Positions 21,364 through 32,524 are shown, numbered from the stretch's first letter. The stretch is 64,000 bases of DNA from Aphelenchoides besseyi (GCA_024699855.1 JAMPIQ010000003.1:3472001-3536000); one strand, 5' to 3'. Program-made: numbers and translations. The notes: generated from the letters alone by a model not told the origin.

Positions 21364-22749
21364 TTGGGTTGTTACTAAAGTTTTGTCTGATTGCGTCATG
21401 AGTGACCTAAATTAGGAATGAAAGAAATTGACCGGTCGGTTGGAAGTGTGTGAACGAAGTTCGGTTGTTCAGCTGCCTACTGTCCTAAGTATGGTTTTCG
21501 TTGTAGATTAGAATTCATTCATTAAAATTAACACAAAGCATCAAAAATACTCGCCATTTGAGTTGATAGTTCGGCGCCACCGTCCGGGCAATCGGGTGAT
21601 TCCGCGCGTGTAGAAGGATCGATGACGGGAGGCGAAGAACGAGTTGAGGGACCGGCAGAGATGATCGAGGTCGTTGAATCGGCGTCCTCGTATCCACGTC
21701 TTTAGCGAACGGAAGAGATGGTAGTCCGTTGGCGAAAGGTCCGGAGAGTACGGCGGGTGCTCGATGGCCGTCCAACCCAAAGTCCTCAGGTGCTGTTGAG
21801 TTCTTCGGGCGGTGTGCGGTCGCGCGTTGTCCTGGAGCAGTAGAACGTCGTGGCGATGACGAAGGGCGGCGGCGACTCGATCCATTTGGGCACAGTACAG
21901 TTCCGAAGTGATCGTCTGCCCGCGGTCCAACAACTCCCAGTGCACAACACCTAACCGATTCCACCAAACAGAAAGCATAACTTTTGTTTGGAAAAGATTC
22001 GGCCGGGGTGTACCACCCGGTCGCTGAGTGGGACGCAACCATTGCCCACGGCGATATGGATTGTCAAGTTGGACCCATGTTTCGTCGCAGGTTAGGAGCC
22101 GGTGAACGAACGGGTTGGCACGTTGCTGCTGGAGGAGATTTTCGGCAGCCCGGACTCGCCGTTGCTTCTGCAGGTCCGTCAACTCGTGGGGTACCCACCG
22201 TCCTCGTCGATGCCGGAGACCTAAACGAGAATAACCATTAGTGATTGTAGACATAAAGAATTGCTTGCCCGCTCGTCTTAATGTTCTCCAAACGGTTACA
22301 TGGCAACAACCATTGGCCAATTCGCGAGTTGATTGCGCAGATCGATTGGACACAGCGTTGAGAATCGTCGGTTGATGAACCGTTGGCGGACGTCCTGCTC
22401 GTGGTTGATCGGCCAAATCCTCGAGTCCATCGTCGAACTTTTTGAACCATCGACATGCCGTCCTCTCGGTGGTCGTTCGCGTTCCATGTGCCAAGTTGAT
22501 GATGGCGGCGGCTTTGGCGGGCGAGTGATGGAGACGATATTCGTTGAGAAGCAGAAGTCGCACTTGTTCACGAGTGAGGCCCATTTGACGAAATTAGTCA
22601 AGGAAACAGGAGTAGCGATGTCGAGAAACAGCAGATCCAATAAATCAAATTTGACACTTCGTTTAATTTCCAATCGACCGGTCAATTTCTTTCGTTCCAA
22701 TTTTAGAAAATGCATTGCGCAATCAGACAAAACTTTAGTAACAACCCAA
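21364..22749 (-). mobile_element. Mariner transposon, apparently complete
   Basis: The element is 1,386 bp. Both ends start TTGGGTTGTTACTAAAGTTT, and the terminal inverted repeats continue with interruptions for about 80 bases (AAAGAAATTGACCGGTCG is shared). TA flanks it on both sides (21362-21363 and 22750-22751). It carries one uninterrupted transposase frame on the - strand. Length, TA target, terminal repeats and transposase signatures are all those of an intact mariner-family element. It sits in otherwise gene-free DNA. Confidence 0.9.
21541..22584 (-). CDS. Mariner transposase, DD34D, 347 aa
   Basis: This full-length frame encodes the enzyme that cuts and pastes the surrounding element. 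The N-terminus has paired helix-turn-helix DNA-binding regions, with the classic RTACRWFKKF...GLEDLADQPRAGRP pattern (about residues 40-70). The catalytic core shows the first Asp in LTCDETWV, the second in LLQDNARPH, and the third in YSPDLSPTDYHLF. Exactly 34 residues lie between the second and third, which is the mariner hallmark. Length (347) is normal for the family and there are no internal stops. The first motif reads CDETW where GDEKW or GDESW is more usual, a tolerable variation. It could be active or only recently silenced. Confidence 0.92.
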   Translation of the reverse strand: MGLTREQVRLLLLNEYRLHHSPAKAAAIINLAHGTRTTTERTACRWFKKFDDGLEDLADQPRAGRPPTVHQPTILNAVSNRSAQSTRELANGCCHVTVWRTLRRAGKQFFMSTITNGYSRLGLRHRRGRWVPHELTDLQKQRRVRAAENLLQQQRANPFVHRLLTCDETWVQLDNPYRRGQWLRPTQRPGGTPRPNLFQTKVMLSVWWNRLGVVHWELLDRGQTITSELYCAQMDRVAAALRHRHDVLLLQDNARPHTARRTQQHLRTLGWTAIEHPPYSPDLSPTDYHLFRSLKTWIRGRRFNDLDHLCRSLNSFFASRHRSFYTRGITRLPGRWRRTINSNGEYF

Positions 22750-22754
22750 TATAT

Positions 22755-23765
22755 TCTGATGTTAGTGTATTTTTTATTTGACGTGAAAAAGATTTAATGC
22801 ATATCTTGTTTTATTATCAAGGGGACGTTCCGATTTTGGGTTTCAGTGCGATTCGGCAGTTGATTGAATTTCTATTATTGTTTAGCTGTTCATTTGAACA
22901 AACGTAGATTTTTTAACAAGTAAGCGAGCGGCAAAGCCGCGAGTCTTTCTAATTTAGCTTTTAAGCTATTTCACTTCTCCAAACTTTGATAATCGTAATC
23001 TTCTAACGTCCTTAACAAGTGTGCCAAATAAGAACTCACCATCATCAATGAGAAGAGCTACACAAACTTTTGCAATTTTGGACGATTTTCGACAGATTGT
23101 TTGGTTTTGAAGACCTCTCATTTCTCTCTCAGTTATCCGGTGTCTACAAGTTTACGCACAATCAATAGCCAGACTTTCAAGCTTTCCATTAACACAATAT
23201 AAACAATGGCTGTTGCCAGAATCTCTAAGCTACATCGATTTGCGCGATGGACATGTCATAAAAGGGAATGGGGGGTGTTGTGTATTTTAGCTCGTTGGCT
23301 GATTGGACTCCGCTGATATTCACAGGGTTTGGAGTTTATGAGTGGTTGTTGTTGTCCTGTTAATCACACGCTTCTAGGGTCACTGGTTCCCGAGTTGTAG
23401 TCAATGGAAGTTCTCGAAAACACTAAACAGTGAAATTATCGAATATGATTTCAACTACAAACGAGTTGACATTTGTCTGTCATAGAATCAGAAGTTTAGA
23501 TTGTGACCACAACTGTGGAAAACCGGCGGACACTAACAATTGAATGATTGGAAGCTCGGTATTTCGGAAGTTGGTCAAATACCTGCATTGATCTTTAAAG
23601 CTTCTACAGATACGATGGACAATCAAATACAAATCCACCTAAGGATACATCATGGACATTTATCTACATAAATGGACGATTCAGTGTTAAACAGTATGGT
23701 CTACTTGATTATTGATCGAGCCGCCATTTTAGCATCTTGACCTATATCAAAGGCGTCCAATTACC
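22755..23765. other. Gene-free stretch
   Basis: No conserved frame or repeat is evident. Short direct motifs occur but nothing that supports a gene or RNA. The right edge meets the truncated Tc1-like copy B. Confidence 0.4.
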
Positions 23766-24022
23766 GTTGCCACACCCCGGACCGGCGTCTCATTTGCCTT
23801 CGGATCCACGGGAAGAACTTCAAAATGAGCATCGAAACGTAGTTAATTGCCTTGTAGTGATTGTTGCAAACCGGTAACAGATTAAATTGCCATCAAAACT
23901 TGAAGAGATAGACGAAGAGCGTACGTCGATCAGCAGTTTTCGGGTTGAAAAAATGGCGCCAAGGATCATGATTGATCCACCGCCCATTTGTCGCGATTCA
24001 GCCGGCGACGAATCGTTGGTCG
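23766..24022 (-). mobile_element. Tc1-like copy B, 3' part (truncated)
   Basis: On the - strand this matches the middle of copy A (about 16795-17049) with few differences. Similarity ends abruptly at 23766, so the transposase C-terminus and right terminal repeat are missing. The element resumes at 27183 beyond a LINE. The 11 bases ATCGTTGGTCG at 24012-24022 are repeated at 27183-27193 and mark the LINE insertion. Confidence 0.75.
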
Positions 24023-27000
24023 TTTCATTTCATTTATTTGCCAAAATCAAAGGATAGTAGGATTGCGCGTTGAGTGAATAGTAGGGGTTCCTTGTTGGTG
24101 ACGTCAGCTTTCTTGTCGTCTTCCTTTCGGTTTTTGTTTCATCGGAACTGCGAATGTGCGGCCGAGTTGATTCCATCGTCTTTTGTCGTTTGCAGCACTT
24201 GTCCAGCGGAAGTTGTGATCGATGATTTTCTTTTGGCCGACATGCTCGCGTATTCGGTCTTCCCATCGTGTTCTTGGGCGTCCGTCTCCCCAAATTCTTT
24301 TGGTGGGTGGTTGCCAAACAGTGAGAAGTGTTGACCATCGGTTGTCGTTTCGTTGGAGTAGTTGTCCGGCCAATCGCCATTTTCGCTTCCGCGCGGCTGT
24401 AACGATGTCTGTTACTTGGGTCTGAGATCTCACCCAAGCCGCCGCCCTTTTGTCTTGAAGCCGGACTCCAATCATTCGTCGCTCCATCGCTCGTTGTGTT
24501 TTCGCCAGTCGCTCCAAATTTCCATCGGTCGTTGCCCAAGTTTCTGAGGCGTACAACATTGTTGGAATGATGACCATGTTGTAGTAGCGACGTTTCAGCG
24601 ATGTGGCCACGTTTTTGTCCGTCAGAAAGGTTTTCATTCTTCCAAAAGCCGACCATCCGCACCCAATTCGTCGCCCGATGTCTTTTCCATGGTCCCGCGG
24701 GAATTGGATCAGTTGCCCGGGATAGTTGAAGGAGTCGACGCATTGAACTTGTTGCGAGTCGATTGTGATCGTTGAGTGACTCCAATCATGATCTCGGTCC
24801 GCGTTCATCCACTTCGTTTTCTTCGGGTTGATCTGCAGTCCAACTGTTGAGCACCTTTCCGCTAGTTTGTTAGCCATCTTCTGAAGTTGAGTTGGGTCAT
24901 GGGCTACCAGCGCAACGTCGTCAGCATAGGCCAGAAGATGGAGCGGTCTTTCGTTGCACTGAATTCCTTCGTCCTCATCCCATTGGATTTGGTCGATCGC
25001 GAATTGTAGCACCAAGATGAAGATGAGTGGCGACAGTGAGTCTCCTTGTCGCACACCTTTTTGTACTTCGAAGGCTGCAGTTTCATTGCCAAAACGGAGT
25101 GAGCTGGAGCCGGCTGAGTAGAGAGTTTTGATGATTGAGGTCGTGTCGTTGTCCACTCCGAAATAGTCCAGAGCATTCCAAATTGCTTCGAACTCCACGC
25201 TATCAAACGCTTTCGCGAAATCGACGAAGAGAAGAGTCAACGGGAAGTGGAATTCCCACGCCTTCTCCAGGAGTTGGTTGATGGCTTGGATGTGATCGGC
25301 CGTTCAGAACTTCGGTCGGAAGCCTGCTTTGTTCTACCGGGAGTTTTTGAAGTGCTACTGCTTGGACCCGTTGAGTGATTGCTCTTGTCACTAGTTTGTA
25401 CAGCGAGGGCAGTAGACTGATCGGCCGATAGTTTGAGATGTCCATCGCGTCGCCAGCTTTGTGCAGCAGAATTGTTGTCGCATGGGCAAAGTCTTCTGGG
25501 ACGGTTGAGTTTTCGACCATCGAGTTCACCAAGTCGGCTAGCTGTTCGGCGATTATTTCGGCTCCGTATTTTGCGACTTTCGATCGAATTCCGTCTTTGC
25601 CGGGCGCAGTGTTTCCACGGATTCGTTTTGCTGCTTCCACGAGTTCTGAGCTGGAAATTCGGTTGGAAAGCAAAGCAGAATGTTGATAGACGAACGTACC
25701 GCTTGTGGACGCATACAAGTTTGGAGTAGAACGACGCGGCGACGCTCAGAGCTTCTGCCGTTGACTGTGTTGCGTTTCCATCGGGGTTTCGCAGTTGCAT
25801 GAGCACGTGTCGTCGATTTGCGGCTTCGAAGCGTCCACGCTTCAGTCTGTTTTCTTGGATTGCTCGTTCGAAGACTCGGATGTGGTGTCGGTGTAGATCG
25901 TCGCGCATTGACCATCGAGCGGCTTTGCAAAGTGTTGAGTATGAAATTTGAGCGTTCGGCGCTTTGTCCATCCCAAAACTTTGCCAGTCGCCTCTGGTGT
26001 AGAAGGTCTTTTGTTCGGTCCGAGATACGAGGAACTGGTGACCATCGTTTCTCCGAAAACTTGGCGGCATCTCTGAGTGCATCTTGGAGTTGTCGCCACC
26101 GCCGGTTGATCGATTCTTCGGTCGGCGTCGTGTTGGTTTCATCGCTTTCATTTCGTGTTAAGTTTGTGTTGAGCGCTAGCCGAACTTTGAGCTGGACTTT
26201 TTTTGTAGTCGGTCGGAAGTTGTCGTTGTCGGTTGGGTATATCGATTGGTTTTGCCGATGCGGACGGACGTTCGGAGCATTCGGTGGTCCGATCCTCCAT
26301 TGAATCGGTTGAGCACTTCAACGTTCTTGATTGTTGTTCTCTTACGGCACAGGATGTAGTCGATTTCATCCTTTCGCTTCAGACCACTTGAGAACCACGT
26401 CCATCTTCTGTTTGTTGGTTTTCTGAAGAACGAATCCATGACGTAAAGTTGTTGAGCTTCAGCGAAGTCGCTCATTGCTTCTCCACGGTCGTTTCTTTTG
26501 CCCAAACATTGCGTTCCGACAAATCGCTGAACTGGCCGGTCGTTCCCCATTTTTGCGTTGAAATCACCAAGAACGATGTCGTGTTGAAAACGTTGATGCC
26601 CCTTGAGTGCTTGTTGCAGTTCATCGAGGAATTCGTCGTACTTTTCTTCGTCCTTCTGGGTGTTTCCGGTGGTTGGTGGTGCGTATACTTGCGTCATTCT
26701 CATCTTCTTTCCATTTGGGAATCGGAGGAAAAGCTGAGCGATACGGTCGGTGAGAAAACGCGAGTTGACGACCCATCGGTTTGCGTGTTCGGCGACAAGG
26801 AAACCGACTCCCGTGGGTGTTGCCCCCCGTTCTTCGTTGCCTGAGTGGTAGAAGAAGTACCCGGACTGTTGACGTTGCACGATGGAGTTTGCATGACGGC
26901 GTGTTGACGATAGGCCTAGAATGTCCATTCGGATCAGTTGAAGTTCTTCTTCTAGTGCGACCAGTCGATCTTCTGACGAGATGGATCGGCAGTTGGACGT

Positions 27001-27182
27001 TCCGATGTTGAGTTGTTGTTGGAGCCGACCAGATTGCTGACGCCGTCTAGGGCGTGTGGCATGATTGCCTAACCGAGGGCCCGCAACGGCTTGTCTCGGG
27101 AATCGCGGTAAGCAGCCAAACCGAAACAGGTCGGAGCGAAAAAACAACCGACTGCTCGCTAGTCGTGCATCCTCACGAAATG
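24023..27182 (-). mobile_element. RTE-type LINE, 3.16 kb, inside Tc1-like copy B
   Basis: The element lies between 11-bp direct repeats and reads on the - strand. It has a 5' leader, an APE-type endonuclease, a linker, and a reverse transcriptase. A short tail of AATGAA-like units replaces a poly(A) at the 3' end (24023-24045). Length, single polyprotein and non-A tail fit the RTE clade, whose complete elements are about 3.2 kb. It is therefore near full length, but its reading frame is broken in at least three places. Confidence 0.85.
24104..26151 (-). pseudogene. LINE reverse transcriptase, frame-broken
   Basis: Three overlapping frames together cover the RT region. 26151-25237 holds the linker (ENRLKRGRFEAANRRHVLMQ) and 25718-25203 the fingers (GNTAPGKDGI, NYRPISLLP). 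25240-24104 (378 codons) has the palm (LLFVDFAKAFDS, GVRQGDSLSP) with the catalytic LLAYADDVAL, and then the thumb and C-terminal GRPRTRWEDR. At least two frame changes are needed (between the linker and fingers near 25720-25740, and near 25335 after VEQ). One in-frame TGA lies between PKF and TADHI. The YADD active site itself is intact. The copy cannot make a complete polyprotein. Confidence 0.85.
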
Positions 27183-27390
27183 ATCGTTGGTCGATCGCCC
27201 GCCAATTCCAAGTTATCCTGGATTGAACGCGATTACCGCCTTGAAGTTCGTTGACTACATGACGTTTAATATGACGACGAAGACGTGGATTCACTTTCTT
27301 CAGATGGCCGAGAGTCTTGCCGGTCTTTCTGCTCAGGTTTTTGAGTGGGCGCTCAACACTCGACTCGGAAACATTACATTTCGTCGCCAT
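26176..27390 (-). pseudogene. Chimeric frame: Tc1-like N-terminus fused to LINE endonuclease
   Basis: One open frame of 404 codons starts at the Tc1-like transposase ATG (MATKCNVSESSVERPLKNLS). It crosses the LINE insertion point at about residue 69 without a stop and continues through the LINE leader into its APE-type endonuclease. Endonuclease signatures are LNIGTSNCRS, VLGDFNAKMG and GGSDHRMLR. The catalytic glutamate motif (GLSETR in active relatives) reads GLSSTR, so a key acidic residue is missing. The fusion is a by-product of the insertion. Whether it is transcribed is unknown. Confidence 0.75.
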
Positions 27391-28205
27391 TCCTTTAATA
27401 CTTCGTAAAATTGCGTACAGTATCTTAACTTCTTCTTTCTTCTCGTCCGAAAGCGTCTAAAATGAAAGAATATTCAACGACAAAACCAAAAGGCTGAAAA
27501 AACCACGCTATCATTACTAAGCACGCAATAAACCAAGTGTCTTCCCAACTTCCGTCCAGTACTGTATTCACATTTGTCTTGTAAACCCTCGAATCACTGC
27601 TGAGAGTGATTCGAGGGCGTCTAAAATAAGTCAGTTACGGATTGATACAAATTGAATAAACTTATCTTGTGTGTACACACACACACACACACACAAACAC
27701 ACAGGGGCTATGAATTGTAAATTTCCCTTGTTTGTTTTGAACAAACAAAGGACGAGGAGCTGAGTGATCCTGAAAACCCGAATATGTTAAGAAAAGAACA
27801 GAAATCGAAACTTACCTCGAATAGCGTACTCTTCGAGGACCACTCAGCTACAAATGATGCTTTCTGGGAGATCTACGACCATTAAATACTGGTTGACGGC
27901 ACCCAAGCCTGACCTCCAGCTACGAGGACCGCGAGGTGTTTTCTTTCTGAACAAAGCACTCACATCACAGATCATTGTTTCGCGGCGTCTCAATCACCAA
28001 TTAATGAATAGTACAACTCAAAACAAACCTTAAGGTAAAACCAGAAGATGCGATATCCTTCGAGGATAGTTTGTTTCTGATAGAAAATTTCAAATCACCA
28101 GTGAGTGACTCCGGGGGCCTGAAATAATCAAACAATAACTGATACAAATCAGGACAACCCGTAGTTGTGGAACGCTCTGGAATGTCTCTTATTGTTTGAA
28201 CACTC
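27183..28205 (-). mobile_element. Tc1-like copy B, 5' part plus shared flank
   Basis: Read on the - strand, this is nearly identical to copy A from 15782 through the transposase N-terminus. It contains the left terminal repeat (TACAGTACTGGACGGAAG, near 27560), the intron-like segment, the CA/GT dinucleotide run (27672-27692) and the CCTCGAATCACT hairpin. Homology to copy A stops at about 28205. The outer 640 bases lie outside the Tc1 terminal repeat and are shared by both loci. Confidence 0.75.
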
Positions 28206-30080
28206 AGAAGAACAGCTGAGTGTTTTTTGAAGGTCCAAAATCAGCAAATAACAACTGATGCCAATCACAATTAACCATCACTTGTAGGGTTATCCAGAAA
28301 AGTTTTCTTCGCTTTGAAAACACTTATAACACAGCTGAGTTTTGAGTCTCAGTCTACAATCATGTCAACTTCTACGAAAAACTGACACCAGCATGATGTG
28401 TTTCCGAGTCTTTTAAAATTATAAAATAATGATCGATACAGACCAGAACTTACCGTTTATTGTGAGGTCTTTGTGTATAATTATTTTTATTTCATAAACA
28501 CTTTTGAATGTTTCTGAATAATGCAATCCATCAAATATCGACTGAGACTATCGGATCAAACCTCGAATTGTGGGACTTCGAGTCTGCAAATGGTCGTTTT
28601 TGCTGCCAAGCCGACCAAATTTGATTCAGTCAAAACGCATATAAGAAGAATTCAATTAATCCGGCGGAACCAGTACCACTACAAAGAACCGAGAGTATGT
28701 GTCTGAAAACTGATCGATTGTTGATATAAACTTGGGTTTCATAATTTGGATAATGAGAAGAAAGACAGATATGAAACATCACCAATGCCATCGCTTATTG
28801 AGTCAAAAACAACACCCAACAAACTGATCTTCACGTTTGCAGAAAACCGTACTGTTAAGTAAGCACTTAGTTGGAACACACAAATGAAAACATGACGTAC
28901 TCTAAAAACTTCAAATCACTAAGTTCCACGTGAAATACACTCATCCAAACGGTATGCGGTCCATATAGAATGGTATAATGAGTTTGAGAATGAAAGCCGG
29001 AAAAATAGCTGCTTGAAACAAGACTTCGTTTCGATGTGCTGATACCGTACCAGTAAGACTTCGCCCAATGAAGTGAATTACAGTTCCTGTGGTCGACTTC
29101 AATCTAAACATTGTCTTTAGATACGAACGTGTTTCGTTTGTACTTCACAAAGCGTAGAATTTGGATTCACGGTTTTGTTGATGTTCAGTTCTCGATTTAC
29201 TATGTCCGAAGCCGCGCTAAGCATCGTCAAAAATCCCAAGTTACTGGCCAAACCAAACGACCTGTAAGCAATCTTATACGTGGTTTCACATTTGCTATTT
29301 ACCAAAATGCAATGATGTTACGACGATACTCCCAATAACGGTCATTTTGTTCGTATTGCTGAAACCTACTTCTTTTATTAAACGGAGGATTGTTCGTGAT
29401 CAAGGGGCTAATGTTGTATATGAACTGATGAACACGCTAATAAACTGGAAGAAGAGAAAGATGTGTTTTGATGATGGTTCACACTAGCAGTTCCAAGTAG
29501 ACGCTTATAAAGACGTGGAGGTGAGGACTTCAGAGTTCATTTCATTGTTTGCCTCGATTGGTTTCACTGACAATGTATCTATGGTCGTTTATTTGACGGG
29601 TTCATGAAAACCACCCACGATGTTAACAACGAGAAGTCTCTTTTTGCTTTACAAACGTTGATTTGAATTTCGGTTGACGAGTGCAAGGAATGAATGTCTT
29701 CAGTAAATTGAAAGTATTTGATGAAACCAAAGTTGCATTTTGAAGCAGATGGGTTGCATTTCAGTCGACTTGGTTGATTTGACAAGAAATAAGATCGAAA
29801 ATTGATTGTACTGACAATATAAACCGTAGTTTCTAAGAGTTGTAAATCTACCGGAATTGGAAACCAAAGTTAACGAAAAGAGATCTGTGAAGGGAGACTG
29901 CCTGTTTAACGACGAATAACACGACAAGTGAAGGGCTTGATGCACGTAGCCATAACACCACCATCTCTGATCAATTCTACTGTTTTAGCTCTGTTGTGAC
30001 ATGTGCCTCCGTTGCTAAATTAACTCTTAAGGTCACCGCCCGTTCCGCCGCGAAATTGTTGATGGCGATCGCGCTGTGCT
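28206..30080. other. Gene-poor stretch with degenerate hairpin units
   Basis: No gene can be supported. Up to about 28480 the - strand shows further imperfect units of the kind in the shared flank: an A/T-rich lead with a GTATC-like block, then a short hairpin such as CACTCAGCTG..CTGAGTG near 28200-28220. Beyond 28500 only scattered short frames occur. A - strand frame at 29117-29305 looks superficially like a receptor membrane segment but has no neighbours. Confidence 0.35.
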
Positions 30081-30084
30081 GGGA

Positions 30085-30310
30085 CACCTTGTATTATAAA
30101 AGATTTTGCTTCTAAGAGTTTATTTTCATAACGCTTTTCAGTTAAGAAAGCAAAGTAAAACATAAAAGAGGAGGAAGAGAGACGTTGAACCGTCGCATTA
30201 AAAGCTTTCGAAGAGGAGTGATCGCATGTGCATAAATCGCGCATTCGTTAAGAGCGTGTTCCAGTCCTTATCATGTTGGGAGTTCATTCCTCACATGTGC
30301 ACTAACGTTT
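30085..30310 (+). repeat. tRNA-derived SINE-like repeat, copy 1
   Basis: This matches the repeat at 37990-38210 read on the opposite strand. Shared landmarks are GAACCGT(C/T)GCA(T/C)TAAAA, TCGAAGAGGAGTG, a box-A-like CGTTAAGAGCG, and a box-B-like GGGAGTTCATTCC. The spacing of the two boxes is that of a tRNA promoter with an enlarged variable region. Box B is mutated, so it is an old copy. Confidence 0.55.
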
Positions 30311-30469
30311 TTGCTCTTCTTTACTTGTAATACGGAAATCGAAAAAGTTGTTTTGCACTCAGAACTATTTTTTTAAATCATTTGCGTCTGGGTTTATGCG
30401 TTTAAATAATGAAAGTCTCTGAAGTTGTATGTTCTGAAATGTGGGACTGGCTGTTCTTACTTTCTTAGG

Positions 30470-30600
30470 CATAGAAACAACATCTTTATTGAGAATCTGG
30501 TATAATTCTAAAAGCAAAACCCATTAAAGTAGTGTAAAGTGTGTGCTGGGAAAAAAGGGAAATGGGCTGTCCCAGAAATAGTACATGTATACTACGATCG
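30470..30600 (-). repeat. Partial copy of the same SINE family, inverted
   Basis: The + strand segment AACAACATCTTTATTGAGAA through GTGTGCTGGG and the palindrome-like TGTCCCAGAAATAGTACATG matches 38210-38335. In the 38-kb copy this part lies next to the tRNA-like head on the opposite strand. Here it is separated from copy 1 by 160 bases and faces it, giving an inverted pair. Confidence 0.5.
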
Positions 30601-30957
30601 TAAATGGTTGATTGCAAGTTATTCGTTTGGTGTTATTGAGAGGATCGAATACAAACCCCAACACAAGGTTGATTTCATTGAAACTCCTTCCTATCTTCTC
30701 CGTTCATTTGCTCCCTCTTGTTTTCTGCTTCTTGGCGTCTAGTTTGAACATCAAAATGAAGCAAAACCAATTTTTTTGACTGTTGATTGTTCAACTGTAG
30801 GCTGACGTTCAATTTGAATCAATCGCGTTTACGTCAACTCGAGATTAGCTATTAACATGCTTTTCAAGTTTCACTATCAGCATTGTTTTCTACGGGTTTT
30901 GGGACGCAAATCAATTGGTCAACAGAATCATTGTATCTTACAACAGTGGGTCAGAAG

Positions 30958-32288
30958 TTAAAATCGTGTATTAAGGTCGGAGTCTGCATCAGCGTTGCTT
31001 GTATTAATTTGCCGGCTCGTATTTCCGCGAACTTTGTTCTTTGAGCCCGTGAAATGACCACAACATAACATCTTCAACGTGTCGCGTCTGATCGTACGAT
31101 TCAAGGTCAGGAAGATCACCGGTGGTAATCCTGTAGGTTTGTGGTCAAAAAGCAAATGTTTCTAACTTGCCGTGAATGCATACCCAACCGAACGTTCCTA
31201 TTATGATTAAAAGCGGACTGATCGGAACAATGTTCATCAAGACATAAATTGAACACGCTACCTAAACGACAGATTGTTCAATTTATACTTCGATTTACGG
31301 GTCCTTACCACATTGACAACACTAATCAAGAAAACTTGAAAGAACGAGCGAATTTGTGCTTTTCGTTTTGCTCCATTTTGAACAACATTTTGTCCCGTTT
31401 TATTGGCAGCAGATCGAACTGAGATCACAATACAGAAAGTCGTGTAAATCACAATCAAACTTAATGGTTCAACCGTGTTGTTTACCTAAGATCGATTAAG
31501 TGATTTCACTTGTATTCGAAGCTACCGTATGCATTGGATTGGGATACTAAAAGTTTGAGATTACCAGTCATAGTCTTCAACCACTCACCAGATGTCCAAC
31601 AGTATCATTGTATCCTTTAAAAGGATTGAAAAACCAACTCATATGGACACTAGAGAATGCGACCGGTGTAGTAAAGAGAATGAAATAAAGTCCGTAAAGA
31701 GTCGGTGCCATCAGCCAGAACTTTGTTTTCTCCTCCGAAAATATCACACTGTTTAGTCGTGGAGAAATCATTTCGAAACAGCGATTGAGCGCAAGGATTA
31801 CTGATGCCATTGAAACTGAGCAGTAAAGACCTAAACTCATAATTGGGTTAATTTTCTCTTGTTTTTGAGCACCTAAACCAAATGAGCCGCTAAAGTAGAT
31901 CAAAGTGGGATACGAGCAGAACGAGTAGCCGTTTATTGCCAGATATCCAGTCAACGTTCCACTTATAGGAATTACGCAAAGATCAATAATACCTGAAGTT
32001 TATTGATATGACTGACATCATAAGAGTTGACTCACCAATATAACGCATCAGTTTATAGCAAGCGTTAGATGCCATTTTGTTTATTGAGATCAAACACGGA
32101 ATGTAAAGCAACTATAACAAAAAATTGTAAAGAACGAAAGTGACGTTCACCTCCATTAACAACGAGACAATTAATAAGGCGATGCCGACTTTCACATGTT
32201 GTCGATCAGACAATGGTATTGAATCAACATTGAAGTTGCAAGTGTAAAGTTCCACAAAACGCTCATGTCGAAAGAAATACAACTCCAT
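30958..32288 (-). CDS. SRT-family seven-transmembrane chemoreceptor
   Basis: Six exons on the - strand join in frame to about 352 residues: 32288-32151, 32111-32036, 31992-31589, 31485-31309, 31261-31171 and 31130-30958. Landmarks in order are YTCNFNVDSIPLSDR, LLYIPCLISINK, TGYLAINGYSFCSYPTLIY, a helix-3 end VILALNRCFEMISPRL, WLMAPTLYGLYFILFT, SWFFNPF, and the terminal PPVIFLTLNRTIRR. These are characteristic of serpentine receptor class T, a nematode-only family of putative chemosensory GPCRs. Length and helix count are normal, and I see no internal stop. The last intron uses GC-AG (GCAAGT). The start ATG was chosen at 32288 because it opens the conserved N-terminal segment. An assembly gap lies 240 bases upstream. 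Confidence 0.85.
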
Positions 32289-32524
32289 AGCTCTAAACTA
32301 ACCAGATGGTTGTTTATGACAAAAACATATGATCAAGTATCTCCGGCCGTTACACCTTTACTGACAACTTTAATAGCGCCTCAGACAAGAAAGAAAATAA
32401 AATTGTATTCTAGTGATCGCAATTTCAGACACGTCTGGTCACTATTTCGCGGATTTATAGATACAGTCACAGAAGTGGAAATAGTTGTCTATGCGTTAAA
32501 AGTTTGTGTTTTATTTGGACGAAA

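Noticed and set aside
24030..24785. 251-codon - strand frame
   Set aside because: It is a frame-shifted shadow of the LINE reverse transcriptase C-terminus and has no independent domain.
25433..26303. Open + strand frames of 80-160 codons
   Set aside because: They are antisense to the LINE coding region and contain no recognisable motif.
29117..29305. Second chemoreceptor fragment on the - strand
   Set aside because: Only one hydrophobic stretch is present, with no flanking helices or conserved SRT motifs.
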